Part shown: positions 17,915 to 27,790 of the stretch, in pieces
Position numbering within the stretch: position 1 is the first letter of the stretch
Layout of the letters: each line of letters begins with the position of its first letter
Assembly (NCBI RefSeq): GCF_000473105.1
Contig: NZ_KI421498.1
Coordinates: forward strand, 1,426,001 to 1,490,000
From: Phaeobacter inhibens DSM 16374
GTDB taxonomy: Bacteria; Pseudomonadota; Alphaproteobacteria; Rhodobacterales; Rhodobacteraceae
DNA length: 64,000 nucleotides
Reading direction: 5' to 3'
Program-made: the position numbers and the translations under genes
The notes under the pieces: generated by a model
Databases searched by the model: none
Told to the model about the DNA's origin: nothing
The model's input: only the letters and a program-made list of their open reading frames with translations

Positions 17915-20040
17915 CAGTGCGCTCCTCCGCCGATCGACATCCAGGTAACCAGGGCAGCAATGCCCAGCACCATCCAGAAGGCATAGGTGAAAATGTAACC
18001 CGACTGAGCGCGACCGGCGAGGCGGGTGAAGAAGGGAATGATGCCCATGGCGATACCGTTCAGGGCACCGTCAATCGTCTTGCCATCACCACGCTTCCAC
18101 AGGAAACGCCCGATCATCAGCGTCGGTTTGACAAAGACAAAGTCATAGAGCTCGTCAAAGTACCACTTGTTCTTGAGAAACAGGTACAGCGGCTGCTGTT
18201 GCTTGGCGAGACGGCCCGGCAGGCTTGGGTTCACGATGTAGAACAGGATCGCAAGACCAAGGCCAAACAGCATCGCAATGAACGGCGACACTTTCACCCA
18301 TTTCGGGGCGGCGTGCGCGTCATCCAGCACAGTATTGTCGGCACCGAAATACAGCGCGCCTTCGCCCGGTTGACCCGCGAATACATAGTGATGCTCACCG
18401 GATGCTTCAGCTGCGCCGTGACCGTCGTCCGCCGTGGTGCCGTGGCTGTCATCAGCGCCGTGGCCCGCATCTTCTGCGGCCTCTTCGCCGTGCGCTGCAG
18501 CAGACGCTTCTGCCACCGGGATGCCGTAGAATTTGCCAACCTTATCAGCATGGCCGAAGAAGCTGTTATACCAGAGCATGCCAGAGAAGATCGCACCAAG
18601 GGCGAGCACGCCCAGCGGGATCAACATAACCATGGGGCTTTCATGCGCGTGATCATGCGTATGCTTGTCGCCGCGCGGCTTGCCGTAAAAGGTCAGGAAA
18701 ATCAGGCGCCAGCTGTAAAAGGAGGTCATCGCGGCTGCGATCACCAGCATCCAGAACCCGTAGGAGGATCCCCCTGCATAGGCGCTTTCGATGATGGCGT
18801 CTTTCGACAGGAAGCCAGCGAACCCGATGTGCGTCAACGGGATACCAACGCCGGTGATGGCCAGCGTGCCGATCATCATCGCGGCAAAGGTATAGGGGAT
18901 CTTTTTGCGCAGACCACCGTAGTTCATCATGTCCTGCTCATGGTGCATCGCGTGGATGACGGAGCCCGCGCCAAGGAACAGCATCGCTTTGAAGAAGGCA
19001 TGTGTGAACAGGTGGAACATCGCGGCGGAATACATGCCAACACCTGCGGCCACGAACATGTAGCCAAGCTGCGAGCAGGTCGAATAAGCGATGACGCGTT
19101 TGATGTCGGTCTGCACCAGACCTACAGTGGCCGCGAAGAAGGCCGTGGTTGCACCCAGCACGGTGATGAAAGTTGTCGCCTCGGGCGCGAACTCCATCAG
19201 CGGCGACATGCGGCAGACCAGGAATACGCCCGCAGTCACCATGGTGGCCGCGTGGATCAGCGCCGACACCGGCGTCGGGCCTTCCATCGCATCCGGCAAC
19301 CACGTGTGCAGGATCAGCTGAGCCGATTTACCCATGGCACCAATGAACAACAGGACTGCAATCAGATTGGCGGCATTCCACTCCGACCACAGGAAGCTTA
19401 GCTGGGTTTCCGCCAGCTGCGGCACGGCTGCAAAGATGTCGTCAAAGTTGATGCTGTCGGTCAGGAAGAACAAGGCAAAGATACCAAGCGCAAAGCCGAA
19501 ATCACCCACACGGTTGACGATAAACGCTTTCATCGCAGCCGCGTTGGCCGAGGGCTTGCGGTAATAGAAGCCGATCAGCAGGTAGGAGGCAACGCCCACG
19601 CCTTCCCAGCCAAAGAACATCTGAACCAGATTGTCAGAGGTCACCAGCATCAGCATGGCAAAGGTGAAGAACGACAGGTAGGCAAAGAAGCGCGGCTTGT
19701 AGCTCTCGCCGTCTTTCCACTGCGGATCATGGGCCATGTAGCCAAAGGAATAGAGATGCACCAGCGATGACACCGTGGTCACAACGATCAGCATGATCGC
19801 GGTCATTCGGTCCAGACGGATCGCCCAGGAGGTCGACAGCGAGCCGCTTTCGATCCAGCGCATGATCTCAATCGACTGTGTAACCCCGTCGAAGCTGAGG
19901 AAGACAATCCACGACAAAAGCGCCGACAGGAACAAAAGCCCGGTTGCGGTCCACGTGGCTGCGGTCTCGCCGATAAACTTCCAGCCAAAGCCACAAATGA
20001 TGGCCCCGACCAGAGGGGCAAAGAGAAGGATGGTTTCCAT
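17914..20040 (-). CDS. nuoL: NADH-quinone oxidoreductase subunit L, with His-rich insert
   Basis: 708 aa, the distal antiporter-like subunit of complex I, with the long lateral helix expected at its C-terminus. The core motifs [36 protein letters not shown] and [19 protein letters not shown] are intact. It is ~95 residues longer than the E. coli protein. Much of the surplus is a hydrophilic loop: [10 protein letters not shown] near residue 461 and a Gly/Ala/Asp/His-rich stretch at about 513-550 with six His and many acids. The loop lies between predicted membrane helices. nuoK is 6 bp upstream and nuoM overlaps its stop by 1 nt. Confidence 0.97.
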   Translation of the reverse strand: METILLFAPLVGAIICGFGWKFIGETAATWTATGLLFLSALLSWIVFLSFDGVTQSIEIMRWIESGSLSTSWAIRLDRMTAIMLIVVTTVSSLVHLYSFGYMAHDPQWKDGESYKPRFFAYLSFFTFAMLMLVTSDNLVQMFFGWEGVGVASYLLIGFYYRKPSANAAAMKAFIVNRVGDFGFALGIFALFFLTDSINFDDIFAAVPQLAETQLSFLWSEWNAANLIAVLLFIGAMGKSAQLILHTWLPDAMEGPTPVSALIHAATMVTAGVFLVCRMSPLMEFAPEATTFITVLGATTAFFAATVGLVQTDIKRVIAYSTCSQLGYMFVAAGVGMYSAAMFHLFTHAFFKAMLFLGAGSVIHAMHHEQDMMNYGGLRKKIPYTFAAMMIGTLAITGVGIPLTHIGFAGFLSKDAIIESAYAGGSSYGFWMLVIAAAMTSFYSWRLIFLTFYGKPRGDKHTHDHAHESPMVMLIPLGVLALGAIFSGMLWYNSFFGHADKVGKFYGIPVAEASAAAHGEEAAEDAGHGADDSHGTTADDGHGAAEASGEHHYVFAGQPGEGALYFGADNTVLDDAHAAPKWVKVSPFIAMLFGLGLAILFYIVNPSLPGRLAKQQQPLYLFLKNKWYFDELYDFVFVKPTLMIGRFLWKRGDGKTIDGALNGIAMGIIPFFTRLAGRAQSGYIFTYAFWMVLGIAALVTWMSIGGGAH

Positions 20041-20046
20041 GACGCT

Positions 20047-20352
20047 TTAGCCCTTCATCACGTTGATGTCTTCCACGGCGATAGTGCCGCGGTTGCGGAA
20101 GAAGCAAACCAGGATCGCAAGGCCAATGGCGGCCTCAGCGGCGGCCACGGTCAGCACAAAGAGGGTGAAGACCTGACCCACCAGATCGCCAAGGAAGCTG
20201 GAGAAGGCCACAAGGTTGATGTTCACCGCCAGGAGCATCAGTTCGATGCTCATCAGCAGGATGATGACGTTCTTGCGGTTCAGGAAGAGCCCGAAGATGC
20301 CGATGACGAACAGCGTCGCCGCGACGGTTAGATAATGCTCGAGTGTGATCAT
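20047..20352 (-). CDS. nuoK: NADH-quinone oxidoreductase subunit K
   Basis: 101 aa, three transmembrane helices: [38 protein letters not shown] (conserved membrane Glu of the E-channel) and [19 protein letters not shown] (second conserved Glu). MRP-subunit-C-like, part of the quinone-proximal proton channel. It lies 4 bp after nuoJ and 6 bp before nuoL. Confidence 0.97.
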   Translation of the reverse strand: MITLEHYLTVAATLFVIGIFGLFLNRKNVIILLMSIELMLLAVNINLVAFSSFLGDLVGQVFTLFVLTVAAAEAAIGLAILVCFFRNRGTIAVEDINVMKG

Positions 20353-20356
20353 TGTC

Positions 20357-20959
20357 TCAAAGCCCCTGCCCCGGTTTCACATCCTTGAGTTCCATCGCGC
20401 TGGCCGGATCACGCATCATCTGGGCGACGACATCCTGGCGCTTGACGTCCGTGCGGTGGCGTAGGGTCAGCACAATGGCACCGATCATCGCAACCAGCAG
20501 GATCAGGCCGGAGAGCTGGAACAGAAGGAAGTATTGATCATAAATGATGAGGCCAAGCGCCTCGGTGTTATGCTGGTCCGTCGGGATCGGCTGAGCCAGC
20601 TGTGTCGCTGCTGCCGGTGCGGTTTCCCAAGCGCCAAAGGCCATGACGAATTGCATGAGGATCACCAGACCGATGAGCAGCGCCAGCGGCATGTAGCGCG
20701 CCATCTCGGCTTTCAGCTCGGCGAAATCCACATCCAGCATCATCACCACAAAGAGGAACAGCACCGCGACCGCGCCCACATAAACGATGACCAGCAGCAT
20801 GGCGACAAATTCAGCGCCGAGCAGGACGAATAGCCCGGCGGAGGAAATGAAGGCCAGGATCAGCCACAGCACCGAATGCACCGGCTGACGGCTGATCACC
20901 GTAAACAGCCCGCCGGTGATGGCGCTGATGGCAAAGAGGTAAAAGGCAAAAACGCTCAT
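20357..20959 (-). CDS. nuoJ: NADH-quinone oxidoreductase subunit J
   Basis: 200 aa, five predicted transmembrane helices, a small membrane-arm subunit next to NuoK and NuoA. Characteristic parts are [40 protein letters not shown] (pi-bulge helix with conserved Glu and Tyr) and the [13 protein letters not shown] tail. Its start overlaps the end of the CMD-like gene by 4 nt (ATGA). Confidence 0.96.
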   Translation of the reverse strand: MSVFAFYLFAISAITGGLFTVISRQPVHSVLWLILAFISSAGLFVLLGAEFVAMLLVIVYVGAVAVLFLFVVMMLDVDFAELKAEMARYMPLALLIGLVILMQFVMAFGAWETAPAAATQLAQPIPTDQHNTEALGLIIYDQYFLLFQLSGLILLVAMIGAIVLTLRHRTDVKRQDVVAQMMRDPASAMELKDVKPGQGL

Positions 20960-21375
20960 GTTTCATTGTCCCCTTTGGCGTCCATGACCTCTTGCGCCAG
21001 TTCCAGCGCGCGGGTCATGGCCGGAATGCCGGCAAACACCGACATCTGTCCGATCGTTTCAACGATCTCTTGTTTCTTCGCGCCCGCCTCTAGGGCGTGG
21101 CGTACGGTCTGACGCACGGCTGAATCTGCCTGTGCGCCCTGCATTGTCAGCCCGGCCAGCGTCAGCAGCAGCCGGGTTTTGGCATCGAGACCGCCCTTGT
21201 TGACGGTATTGCCGAACATCATTTCCATGACATCCTTCGGCATCGTCGGCCACAGCGCCTCAAAATCCTTGAACGCACCGGTGGGAGAGAAGCTCTCCAA
21301 CGCGGGGTTCAGGGCTTTGGCCATGTCCTGAGCCTGGGCCATCATGGCCTCAAATGGGTTCTTGGCGTCGCTCAT
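20956..21375 (-). CDS. Carboxymuconolactone-decarboxylase-like protein inside the nuo operon (no cysteines)
   Basis: 139 aa, all-helical, with a CMD/AhpD-like domain from about residue 60 ([15 protein letters not shown], then [38 protein letters not shown]). The N-terminal 55 residues ([17 protein letters not shown]) are a polar helix not found in plain CMD proteins. The protein has no Cys at all, so it cannot be a CxxC thiol reductase of the AhpD sort; gamma-carboxymuconolactone decarboxylases also lack that motif, but no aromatic pathway is nearby. Overlaps of 4 nt with both nuoI and nuoJ mean it is made together with complex I. An accessory or assembly role is inference. Confidence 0.75.
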   Translation of the reverse strand: MSDAKNPFEAMMAQAQDMAKALNPALESFSPTGAFKDFEALWPTMPKDVMEMMFGNTVNKGGLDAKTRLLLTLAGLTMQGAQADSAVRQTVRHALEAGAKKQEIVETIGQMSVFAGIPAMTRALELAQEVMDAKGDNET

Positions 21376-21866
21376 CGGTAGGGCGCGTCCAGTTCGAGGT
21401 TACGGGCAATCTCAGCTTCCCAGCGTTCGCCGTTCGAAAGCAGCTTCTCCTTGTCGTAGAACAGCTCCTCGCGGGTCTCGGTGGCGAACTCGAAGTTCGG
21501 ACCCTCAACAATCGCATCCACTGGGCAGGCTTCCTGGCAGAAACCGCAGTAGATGCATTTGGTCATGTCGATGTCATACCGCGTGGTGCGGCGGCTGCCG
21601 TCCTCGCGCGGTTCCGCGTCGATAGTAATCGCCTGCGCCGGGCAAACCGCCTCGCACAACTTGCACGCAATGCAGCGTTCTTCGCCGTTCGGGTAGCGGC
21701 GCAGCGCGTGCTCACCGCGGAAACGCGGCGACAGAGGCCCCTTCTCGTGCGGATAGTTCAGGGTGGCCTTGGGCGCGAAGAAATACTTCAGCCCCAGTTT
21801 GAAGCCAACCCAGAAATCCTGCAGCAGGAAGTATTTGGCAGCGCGGGTGTAGTCGATGTTCGCCAT
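21372..21866 (-). CDS. nuoI: NADH-quinone oxidoreductase subunit I
   Basis: 164 aa ferredoxin-like subunit carrying clusters N6a and N6b on the electron path to N2. Two classical 4Fe-4S motifs are seen: [16 protein letters not shown] and [16 protein letters not shown]. The N-terminus ([20 protein letters not shown]) is the amphipathic membrane-binding helix pair. It is 3 bp after nuoH; its stop overlaps the CMD-like gene by 4 nt. Confidence 0.98.
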   Translation of the reverse strand: MANIDYTRAAKYFLLQDFWVGFKLGLKYFFAPKATLNYPHEKGPLSPRFRGEHALRRYPNGEERCIACKLCEAVCPAQAITIDAEPREDGSRRTTRYDIDMTKCIYCGFCQEACPVDAIVEGPNFEFATETREELFYDKEKLLSNGERWEAEIARNLELDAPYR

Positions 21867-21869
21867 CAG

Positions 21870-22907
21870 TTAGCCTCCCACGGTCCAGCGGGCGAAGATG
21901 CCCCAGAACCAGTCAAATTTTGCAGCAAAGGACACGAAGACAACCCAGGCCAGCGAGAACGGCAGGAACACTTTCCAACCCAGACGCATCAGCTGGTCAT
22001 AGCGGTAGCGGGGCGTGATCGCCTTCACCATTGCGAAGAGGAAGAAGAAGAATGCCATCTTGGCAACCATCCACAGGACGCCGTCGGGCAGACCCGGGAT
22101 CGGAGACAGCCAGCCGCCGAAGAACAGCAGTGTTGTCAGCGCGCACATCAGGAAGATGGCAATGTATTCCCCGGCCATGAACAGAAGGAACGGTGTCGCC
22201 GAGTATTCCACCTGGTAGCCTGCCACCAGTTCCGATTCCGCTTCCGGCAGGTCGAACGGCGGGCGGTTGGTTTCTGCCAGCGCCGAGATGAAGAACAGGA
22301 ACACCATCGGGAAATGCGGGATCCAGTACCAGTTCAGCAGACCCAGATCACCGTCCTGCGCGCGCACAATGTCGCCGAAGTTCATGCTGCCGGTGGAGAT
22401 GATGACACCAACGATGATCAGACCGATGGAGACCTCGTAAGAGATCATCTGCGCCGCTGAACGCAAGGAACCGAGAAACGGATATTTCGAGTTCGACGCC
22501 CAACCGCCCATGATCACGCCGTAAACCTCAAGCGAGGAGACCGCGAACACATAAAGAATGGCAACGTTGATGTCTGACAGCACCCAGCCATCATTGAACG
22601 GGATCACCGCCCAGGCAATCATCGCCAGCACAAAGCTCGTCAGCGGTGCCAGGATAAATACGGTGCGGTCAGCACCGGCGGGGATCACCACCTCTTTGAC
22701 GACGTATTTGAGTGCGTCCGCCACCGATTGCAGCAGACCGTAGACGCCAACCACATTGGGGCCTCGGCGCATCTGGACAGCCGCCCAGATTTTGCGGTCC
22801 CCGTAGACGAGGAACAGAAGCGAAATCATGACAAAGGCAACAACTGCAAGCACTTGCGCCAGGATCAGTACAGCAATGCCGCCTGGGGTGTTAAAGAATT
22901 CAGCCAT
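21870..22907 (-). CDS. nuoH: NADH-quinone oxidoreductase subunit H
   Basis: 345 aa, eight or nine transmembrane helices, forms the quinone site with NuoB and NuoD. Family blocks are [20 protein letters not shown], the acidic loop [20 protein letters not shown] and the following [19 protein letters not shown], and [17 protein letters not shown] near the C-terminus. It lies between the small lipoprotein gene (6 bp) and nuoI (3 bp). Confidence 0.98.
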   Translation of the reverse strand: MAEFFNTPGGIAVLILAQVLAVVAFVMISLLFLVYGDRKIWAAVQMRRGPNVVGVYGLLQSVADALKYVVKEVVIPAGADRTVFILAPLTSFVLAMIAWAVIPFNDGWVLSDINVAILYVFAVSSLEVYGVIMGGWASNSKYPFLGSLRSAAQMISYEVSIGLIIVGVIISTGSMNFGDIVRAQDGDLGLLNWYWIPHFPMVFLFFISALAETNRPPFDLPEAESELVAGYQVEYSATPFLLFMAGEYIAIFLMCALTTLLFFGGWLSPIPGLPDGVLWMVAKMAFFFFLFAMVKAITPRYRYDQLMRLGWKVFLPFSLAWVVFVSFAAKFDWFWGIFARWTVGG

Positions 22908-22913
22908 AGGTCC

Positions 22914-23300
22914 TCACACCGTGGGTATTCCGTTAGCCTCGCAATCCGCGACCACGACTTCAGCGTCGATGGTGCGCAGTCCGCGCGGGAGGGAAGGCGA
23001 GATGGTGTAGACAGCATCTGCCGTCTGAACGCCACCCTCTTGTTTCATTTTTGTGCGCACGTGACGTGCAAATCCATAACCGCGGATCAGCGCATATTGC
23101 GCCGCTGCGCATTCAGCATAATTATCCAGATCGGCGCTGTTTCTGGCGCCGATCATGGCAACGTGGAACTGCACCAGATCGCCATCCAGAAGCCGCGTTT
23201 CCACCCCTTGGTAGTCGGGATTGAACGGCGCCTGCGATGTCTGAGGGGCCTGCACGCAGGCCGCCAGCAGCAAGGGCGATATGATGCCCGCCCGGATCAC
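22914..23300 (-). CDS. Putative lipoprotein between nuoG and nuoH
   Basis: 128 aa. A short signal peptide (MIRAGIISP) is followed by the lipobox LLLAAC, so the mature protein should be lipid-anchored at Cys15 in the periplasm. The rest is alpha/beta with Cys in [20 protein letters not shown] and [10 protein letters not shown], which may pair. No domain recognised. The start codon is GTG at 23300 and overlaps the nuoG stop by 4 nt (GTGA); no in-frame ATG would keep the signal peptide. Its nuoH-proximal position in the operon suggests a link with complex I biogenesis, which is inference only. Confidence 0.7.
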   Translation of the reverse strand: MIRAGIISPLLLAACVQAPQTSQAPFNPDYQGVETRLLDGDLVQFHVAMIGARNSADLDNYAECAAAQYALIRGYGFARHVRTKMKQEGGVQTADAVYTISPSLPRGLRTIDAEVVVADCEANGIPTV

Positions 23301-25315
23301 TCCGCTGCGATCTTCTCGGCGCCGCGCGCCTTTGCACCCGCCGACAGTTCCGCCATCAGCTGCGACGACCGCGCTATCGGGTTGGTCAGGTAGAAATCCT
23401 TGACCGCAGGCAGGAATGCCGCCTTGCCCATGGCCTCAACCTCAAGCGCCGGGCCCTCATTTGCCACCACTTCGTCAATGCGCGCCAGATGCGGCACCTC
23501 TGCGACCAGCGCACTGCGCAGTTGCGCCAGCGAGTCATAGGGCAGCTTGGCATCCAGCTCCGCGCTGAGCGCTCGCAGGATCGCCCAGTTTTCCTTGGCC
23601 TCACCGGGGGCGAAACTTGCGCGCATGGCCAGCTGTGGACGGCCTTCAGTATTCACAAACAGGCCGTTTTCCTCGGTGTAAGCAGCACTTGGCAGGATGA
23701 TATCGGCGCGATGCGCTCCACGGTCACCGTGACTGCCCTGATAGATGACGGTTGCGCCCGCATCGATTTCGACCTCATCAGCGCCAAGGTTGTAGATCAC
23801 CTCTGCGCCGTCAATGGCCGCTTCAAGGCCACCTTCAGTGACCGCGTTGACATCCATCGCGCCGACACGGCCCGCAGCGGTGTGCAACACCAGCAGCTTG
23901 GATTCGGTCAAGGCCGCGTATTTCTGCGCATGGGCCAGTACGGCCAGACCATCGGCCTCACGCAGGGCGCCCTGGCCGACGATGACCAGCGTATCCTTGC
24001 CAATCGCGCCTTCGGTTTCGCCGTTCACAAGCGCCTCAAGCGCTGCGCGGTCGGTACCGAGGTGAGCATAGTCATATGTGAGATCAACCGGCTGGCCGAT
24101 CAGGCCGATATTGGCGCCATTGATCCAAGCCTTGCGCAGCCGCGCATTCAGAACCGGCGCCTCGTTGCGGGGGTCGGTGCCGATCAGCATGATCGCCTTG
24201 GCGCTGTCGATATCTTCGATGGTGGCGGTGCCGACATAGGCCGCGCGGTTGCCGATAGGCAGACGGGCCTTGTCAGTCCGGCACTCAACCTTGCCATCCT
24301 GCCCTTCGACCAGCTGTTTCAGTGCAAAAGCCGCCTCAACCGGGACCAGATCACCAATCAGACCCGCGATTTTCTTGCCCTTCATCGCTGTGGCCGCAGC
24401 CTCCAGCGCTTCGGGCCAGGTGGCGGGCTTCAGCTTGCCATCAACACGAACGTAAGGGCGATCCAGACGCTGGCGGCGCAAGCCGTCCCAGACGAAACGG
24501 GTCTTGTCGCTAATCCATTCCTCGTTCACGCCGTCATGGTTGCGCGGCAGGATCCGCATCACTTCGCGACCCTTGGTGTCGACGCGGATGTTCGACCCCA
24601 GCGCATCCATCACGTCGATGGTTTCGGTCTTGGTCAGTTCCCACGGACGCGCTGTGAAGGCGTAGGGTTTGGAGGTCAGCGCACCAACCGGGCAAAGGTC
24701 GATGATGTTGCCCTGGAGGTTCGAATCCAGCGTCTCGTTCAGATAGGAGGTGATTTCGCTATCTTCGCCGCGACCGGTCTGGCCCATCTGGGTGATGCCG
24801 GCAACTTCGGTTGTGAAGCGGACGCATCGCGTGCAGGAGATGCAGCGCGTCATCGCGGTGCCGACCAGCGGACCAAGGTCCAGATCATCAACCGCGCGTT
24901 TGGCTTCGCGGAAGCGCGAGAAATCAACGCCATAGGCCATCGCCTGATCCTGCAGATCGCATTCGCCGCCCTGATCGCAGATCGGGCAATCCAGCGGGTG
25001 GTTGATCAGAAGGAACTCCATCACCCCTTCGCGCGCCTTTTTCACCATCGGTGAATTTGTCTTCACCTGCGGTGCCTGACCTTCGGGGCCGGGACGCAGA
25101 TCGCGGACCTGCATGGCGCAGGAAGCGGCAGGTTTCGGCGGGCCGCCAACAACCTCAACCAGGCACATGCGGCAATTGCCGGCGATGGACAGACGCTCGT
25201 GGTAGCAGAACCGGGGAATTTCCACCCCGGCCTCTTCACAAGCCTGGATTAGGGTCATCGCCCCATCCACCTCAATCTCGGTTCCGTCAATGTTGATCTT
25301 GCGGAGGTCAGACAT
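23297..25315 (-). CDS. nuoG: NADH-quinone oxidoreductase subunit G
   Basis: 672 aa iron-sulfur subunit of the peripheral arm. The N-terminal 2Fe-2S ferredoxin domain has [19 protein letters not shown]. It is followed by the His-Cys cluster region with [14 protein letters not shown], then [15 protein letters not shown] and CPVGALTSK for further 4Fe-4S clusters. After ~residue 215 comes a molybdopterin-oxidoreductase-like domain without cofactor ligands ([20 protein letters not shown]). Length matches alphaproteobacterial and mitochondrial homologues rather than the longer E. coli form. It is 3 bp downstream of the DUF5333 gene. Confidence 0.98.
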   Translation of the reverse strand: MSDLRKINIDGTEIEVDGAMTLIQACEEAGVEIPRFCYHERLSIAGNCRMCLVEVVGGPPKPAASCAMQVRDLRPGPEGQAPQVKTNSPMVKKAREGVMEFLLINHPLDCPICDQGGECDLQDQAMAYGVDFSRFREAKRAVDDLDLGPLVGTAMTRCISCTRCVRFTTEVAGITQMGQTGRGEDSEITSYLNETLDSNLQGNIIDLCPVGALTSKPYAFTARPWELTKTETIDVMDALGSNIRVDTKGREVMRILPRNHDGVNEEWISDKTRFVWDGLRRQRLDRPYVRVDGKLKPATWPEALEAAATAMKGKKIAGLIGDLVPVEAAFALKQLVEGQDGKVECRTDKARLPIGNRAAYVGTATIEDIDSAKAIMLIGTDPRNEAPVLNARLRKAWINGANIGLIGQPVDLTYDYAHLGTDRAALEALVNGETEGAIGKDTLVIVGQGALREADGLAVLAHAQKYAALTESKLLVLHTAAGRVGAMDVNAVTEGGLEAAIDGAEVIYNLGADEVEIDAGATVIYQGSHGDRGAHRADIILPSAAYTEENGLFVNTEGRPQLAMRASFAPGEAKENWAILRALSAELDAKLPYDSLAQLRSALVAEVPHLARIDEVVANEGPALEVEAMGKAAFLPAVKDFYLTNPIARSSQLMAELSAGAKARGAEKIAAE

Positions 25316-25318
25316 GGT

Positions 25319-25723
25319 CTATTTCGCCCTCAGTAAAACGCCGATCGCGCTGTTTTTCTTAATTTCCGCACGACCAAACGCACAGAATGTTTCCGTTTTC
25401 TCGTAAGAGACCCCGTTTTGCGCCAGGAAGCGTTCTCCCTTGGCCCGCATGCGGTTTTTTTCCGTGTCCGAGCCGATATAGGCGCGGATTTCAGTATCCG
25501 TGTAGCCGAGGGCATTGGCCCGCGCCCGCAGGCGGCGCAGCTCGGTCAGCCCCTTGAAGTAGCGCGCGGATATGCTGTCGCAGTGGTCCGACACTTCCTT
25601 CGCCAGCGCGACCGCAAACAACGGGTCTTCAATCTCCTGCACATCGCGCAGAGAGGGCTTCGCGGCCGCCGCAGTAGGCAGTAGCATCAGGCAGGTGGCA
25701 CAGGTTGCAATCAGGGTTCGCAT
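25319..25723 (-). CDS. DUF5333-family secreted protein inside the nuo operon
   Basis: 134 aa with a Sec signal peptide (MRTLIATCATCLMLLPTAAA, cleavage near AAA-KPS). The mature part is mainly helical with Cys in VSDHCDSISARYF and ETFCAFGRAEI, a spacing that allows one disulfide in the periplasm. It resembles the DUF5333 family known from Rhodobacterales; function unknown. The ATG at 25723 has AAGGAG upstream; the open frame runs 39 codons further but that part is not signal-like. It lies 3 bp before nuoG and 113 bp after the preceding lipoprotein gene. Confidence 0.75.
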   Translation of the reverse strand: MRTLIATCATCLMLLPTAAAAKPSLRDVQEIEDPLFAVALAKEVSDHCDSISARYFKGLTELRRLRARANALGYTDTEIRAYIGSDTEKNRMRAKGERFLAQNGVSYEKTETFCAFGRAEIKKNSAIGVLLRAK

Positions 25724-25836
25724 GGTTGAACGCTCCTTGGTGGGAAAGCGTTCAGCACGCGCGCAGACAGCGGCGTTATGCAATAACACTGCCGCTGGCG
25801 CATCATGCGCAGCCAAGGGATATGCAGGCGTCATGC

Positions 25837-26187
25837 TCACGGGGTGCAGGTTCCGCCATAAACCGCTGTGTCCCCGTCGAGGGGGACCGCGACATCCGTA
25901 TCAAGCGGGTTGATCTGCCATGCAATGCGCGAGGAGCCAAAATTCTCGATGCAGTAACGGGTACCTTCGTGGTGCGCAGCCAGCCGCGCCCCCTCAAGCG
26001 AACGCGGGGCCTTGGAAACCGCAGTGGTAAACACCGCCAGCGTCTCTTTCTTGTTCACAGCCTTGGCCTTCGCCTTGAACGGAACGCCTGCGTAGGTTGG
26101 ACGGTCGTTTACGATCCCGTCACACCCCGCCAGCACCCCGCCGCAGAGGGCCAGAATAGCCATGGTTTTGCTCACACCCGTGATCAT
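25837..26187 (-). CDS. Putative lipoprotein between nuoF and nuoG
   Basis: 116 aa. Signal peptide MITGVSKTMAILALCGGVLAGC with lipobox VLAGC, so the predicted anchor is the Cys of AGCDG. The mature part contains KAKAKAVNKKETLAVF and ends with a strand-rich region (IAWQINPLDTDVAVPLDGD, VYGGTCTP); Cys in RYCIENF and GGTC may form a disulfide. No domain recognised. The start is the ATG at 26187 with GGGAG 6 bp upstream (an in-frame TTG lies one codon earlier). It is 18 bp after nuoF, in the same operon. Confidence 0.7.
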   Translation of the reverse strand: MITGVSKTMAILALCGGVLAGCDGIVNDRPTYAGVPFKAKAKAVNKKETLAVFTTAVSKAPRSLEGARLAAHHEGTRYCIENFGSSRIAWQINPLDTDVAVPLDGDTAVYGGTCTP

Positions 26188-26205
26188 CAACTGCTCCCCC
26201 GGACC

Positions 26206-27504
26206 TTATTCAGCCGCCATGGCGCCCATGCGCCCGGACTTCTGTGCCTTGATGCGGTCCTCGATTTCCTCGCGGAAGTTGCGGATCAAACCCTGGATCG
26301 GCCAGGCTGCAGCATCGCCAAGTGCGCAAATGGTGTGGCCTTCGACCTGCTTGGTCACATCCCACAGCATGTCGATCTCTTCGAGCTCGGCCTCGCCTTT
26401 CACCAGACGGTCCATCACGCGCATCATCCAGCCGGTGCCTTCACGGCATGGCGTACACTGCCCACAGCTTTCGTGTTTGTAGAACTTGGACAGACGCCAG
26501 ATCGCCTTGATGATGTCCGTGTTCTTATCCATCACGATGACCGCTGCGGTGCCAAGGCCGGACCCCAGCTCGCCGCGCAGATAGTCAAAGTCCATGATGG
26601 CGTCTTTCATCTTCTCGCCGCGCACGCAGGGAACAGAAGAGCCTCCGGGAATGACCGCCAGCAAGTTATCCCAACCGCCCCGGATACCACCGCAATGCTT
26701 CTCGATCAGCTCCTCAAAGGAGATCGACATTGCTTCCTCAACCACACAGGGGTTGTTGACGTGACCGGAGATCGCAAACAGCTTGGTGCCCGCGTTGTTC
26801 TGACGGCCAAAGCCTGCAAACCAATCCGGGCCACGGCGCAGAATGGTCGGCACCACGGCGATCGACTCCACGTTGTTCACCGTGGTCGGGCAACCATAGA
26901 GGCCCGCGCCAGCCGGGAACGGCGGCTTCATACGTGGCATGCCCTTCTTGCCCTCAAGGCTTTCAATTAGCGCAGTTTCTTCGCCGCAGATATAGGCCCC
27001 TGCACCATGGTGCAGAAAGACGTCAAAGTCCCAGCCGGATCCGGCGGCATTGCGCCCCAGCAGACCTTGATCATAGCATTCGTCAATCGCGGCCTGCAGC
27101 GCCTCGCGCTCGCGGATGTATTCGCCGCGCAGATAGATGTAGCAGGTATGCGCATTCATCGCAAAGGAGGCGATCAGCGCGCCTTCGATCAGCGTGTGCG
27201 GATCATGGCGCATGATCTCGCGGTCTTTGCAGGTGCCCGGCTCCGATTCATCGGCGTTGATGACCAGATAGGAGGGACGCCCGTCGCTCTCCTTCGGCAT
27301 GAAGGACCATTTAAGGCCGGTCGGGAAGCCTGCACCACCGCGTCCGCGCAGGCCGGAATCCTTCATGTTCTGGATGATCCAGTCCCGCCCTTTTTCGATG
27401 ATGCCCGCAGTGCCATCCCAATGGCCCCGCTGTTTTGCGCCTGCCAATGTGCGCTCATGCATCCCGTAAAGGTTGGTAAAGATCCGGTCCTGGTCCTTCA
27501 GCAT
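26206..27504 (-). CDS. nuoF: NADH-quinone oxidoreductase subunit F (NADH/FMN-binding)
   Basis: 432 aa. It oxidises NADH and passes electrons through FMN and cluster N3. Motifs seen: [16 protein letters not shown] (nucleotide binding), [17 protein letters not shown] (FMN site), and near the C-terminus [16 protein letters not shown] with the later Cys in [13 protein letters not shown] for the 4Fe-4S cluster. Typical length. It is 6 bp after the DUF5337 gene. Confidence 0.98.
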   Translation of the reverse strand: MLKDQDRIFTNLYGMHERTLAGAKQRGHWDGTAGIIEKGRDWIIQNMKDSGLRGRGGAGFPTGLKWSFMPKESDGRPSYLVINADESEPGTCKDREIMRHDPHTLIEGALIASFAMNAHTCYIYLRGEYIREREALQAAIDECYDQGLLGRNAAGSGWDFDVFLHHGAGAYICGEETALIESLEGKKGMPRMKPPFPAGAGLYGCPTTVNNVESIAVVPTILRRGPDWFAGFGRQNNAGTKLFAISGHVNNPCVVEEAMSISFEELIEKHCGGIRGGWDNLLAVIPGGSSVPCVRGEKMKDAIMDFDYLRGELGSGLGTAAVIVMDKNTDIIKAIWRLSKFYKHESCGQCTPCREGTGWMMRVMDRLVKGEAELEEIDMLWDVTKQVEGHTICALGDAAAWPIQGLIRNFREEIEDRIKAQKSGRMGAMAAE

Positions 27505-27510
27505 GTCTGC

Positions 27511-27738
27511 CTACCTTTGGCTGTCCTGGCGCATCCGCCAGAGTTGAAAAATGTTGACCGCTGCATAAATGAAGCCTGCAAGGGCTGCGAAATCAAACAG
27601 CAGAGCGTAGCGTCCGGCGAGCCCCAGTGCGGGGCCGATGAACAGCGACATCGCCAGCCAACCAAGCATGGTTGCGGCAATCACCAACGCGATGTGCCGC
27701 CCCTTTGCTGCCAGTGCTTTGTCGTGTTCTACGCTCAT
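27511..27738 (-). CDS. DUF5337-family small membrane protein inside the nuo operon
   Basis: 75 aa with two transmembrane helices: HIALVIAATMLGWLAMSLFI and LLFDFAALAGFIYAAVNIFQ, joined by a short loop, with charged ends (HDKALAAKGR and LWRMRQDSQR). It matches the DUF5337 family of alphaproteobacteria, usually found between nuoE and nuoF as here. Function is unknown; it could be a complex I supernumerary or assembly protein, or an unrelated passenger. It lies 52 bp after nuoE and 6 bp before nuoF. Confidence 0.8.
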   Translation of the reverse strand: MSVEHDKALAAKGRHIALVIAATMLGWLAMSLFIGPALGLAGRYALLFDFAALAGFIYAAVNIFQLWRMRQDSQR

Positions 27739-27790
27739 ATGGTCCTGAATTCTGGCCCCTGCCCCGATGGGCAGCGGCGGTTATCTTGTT

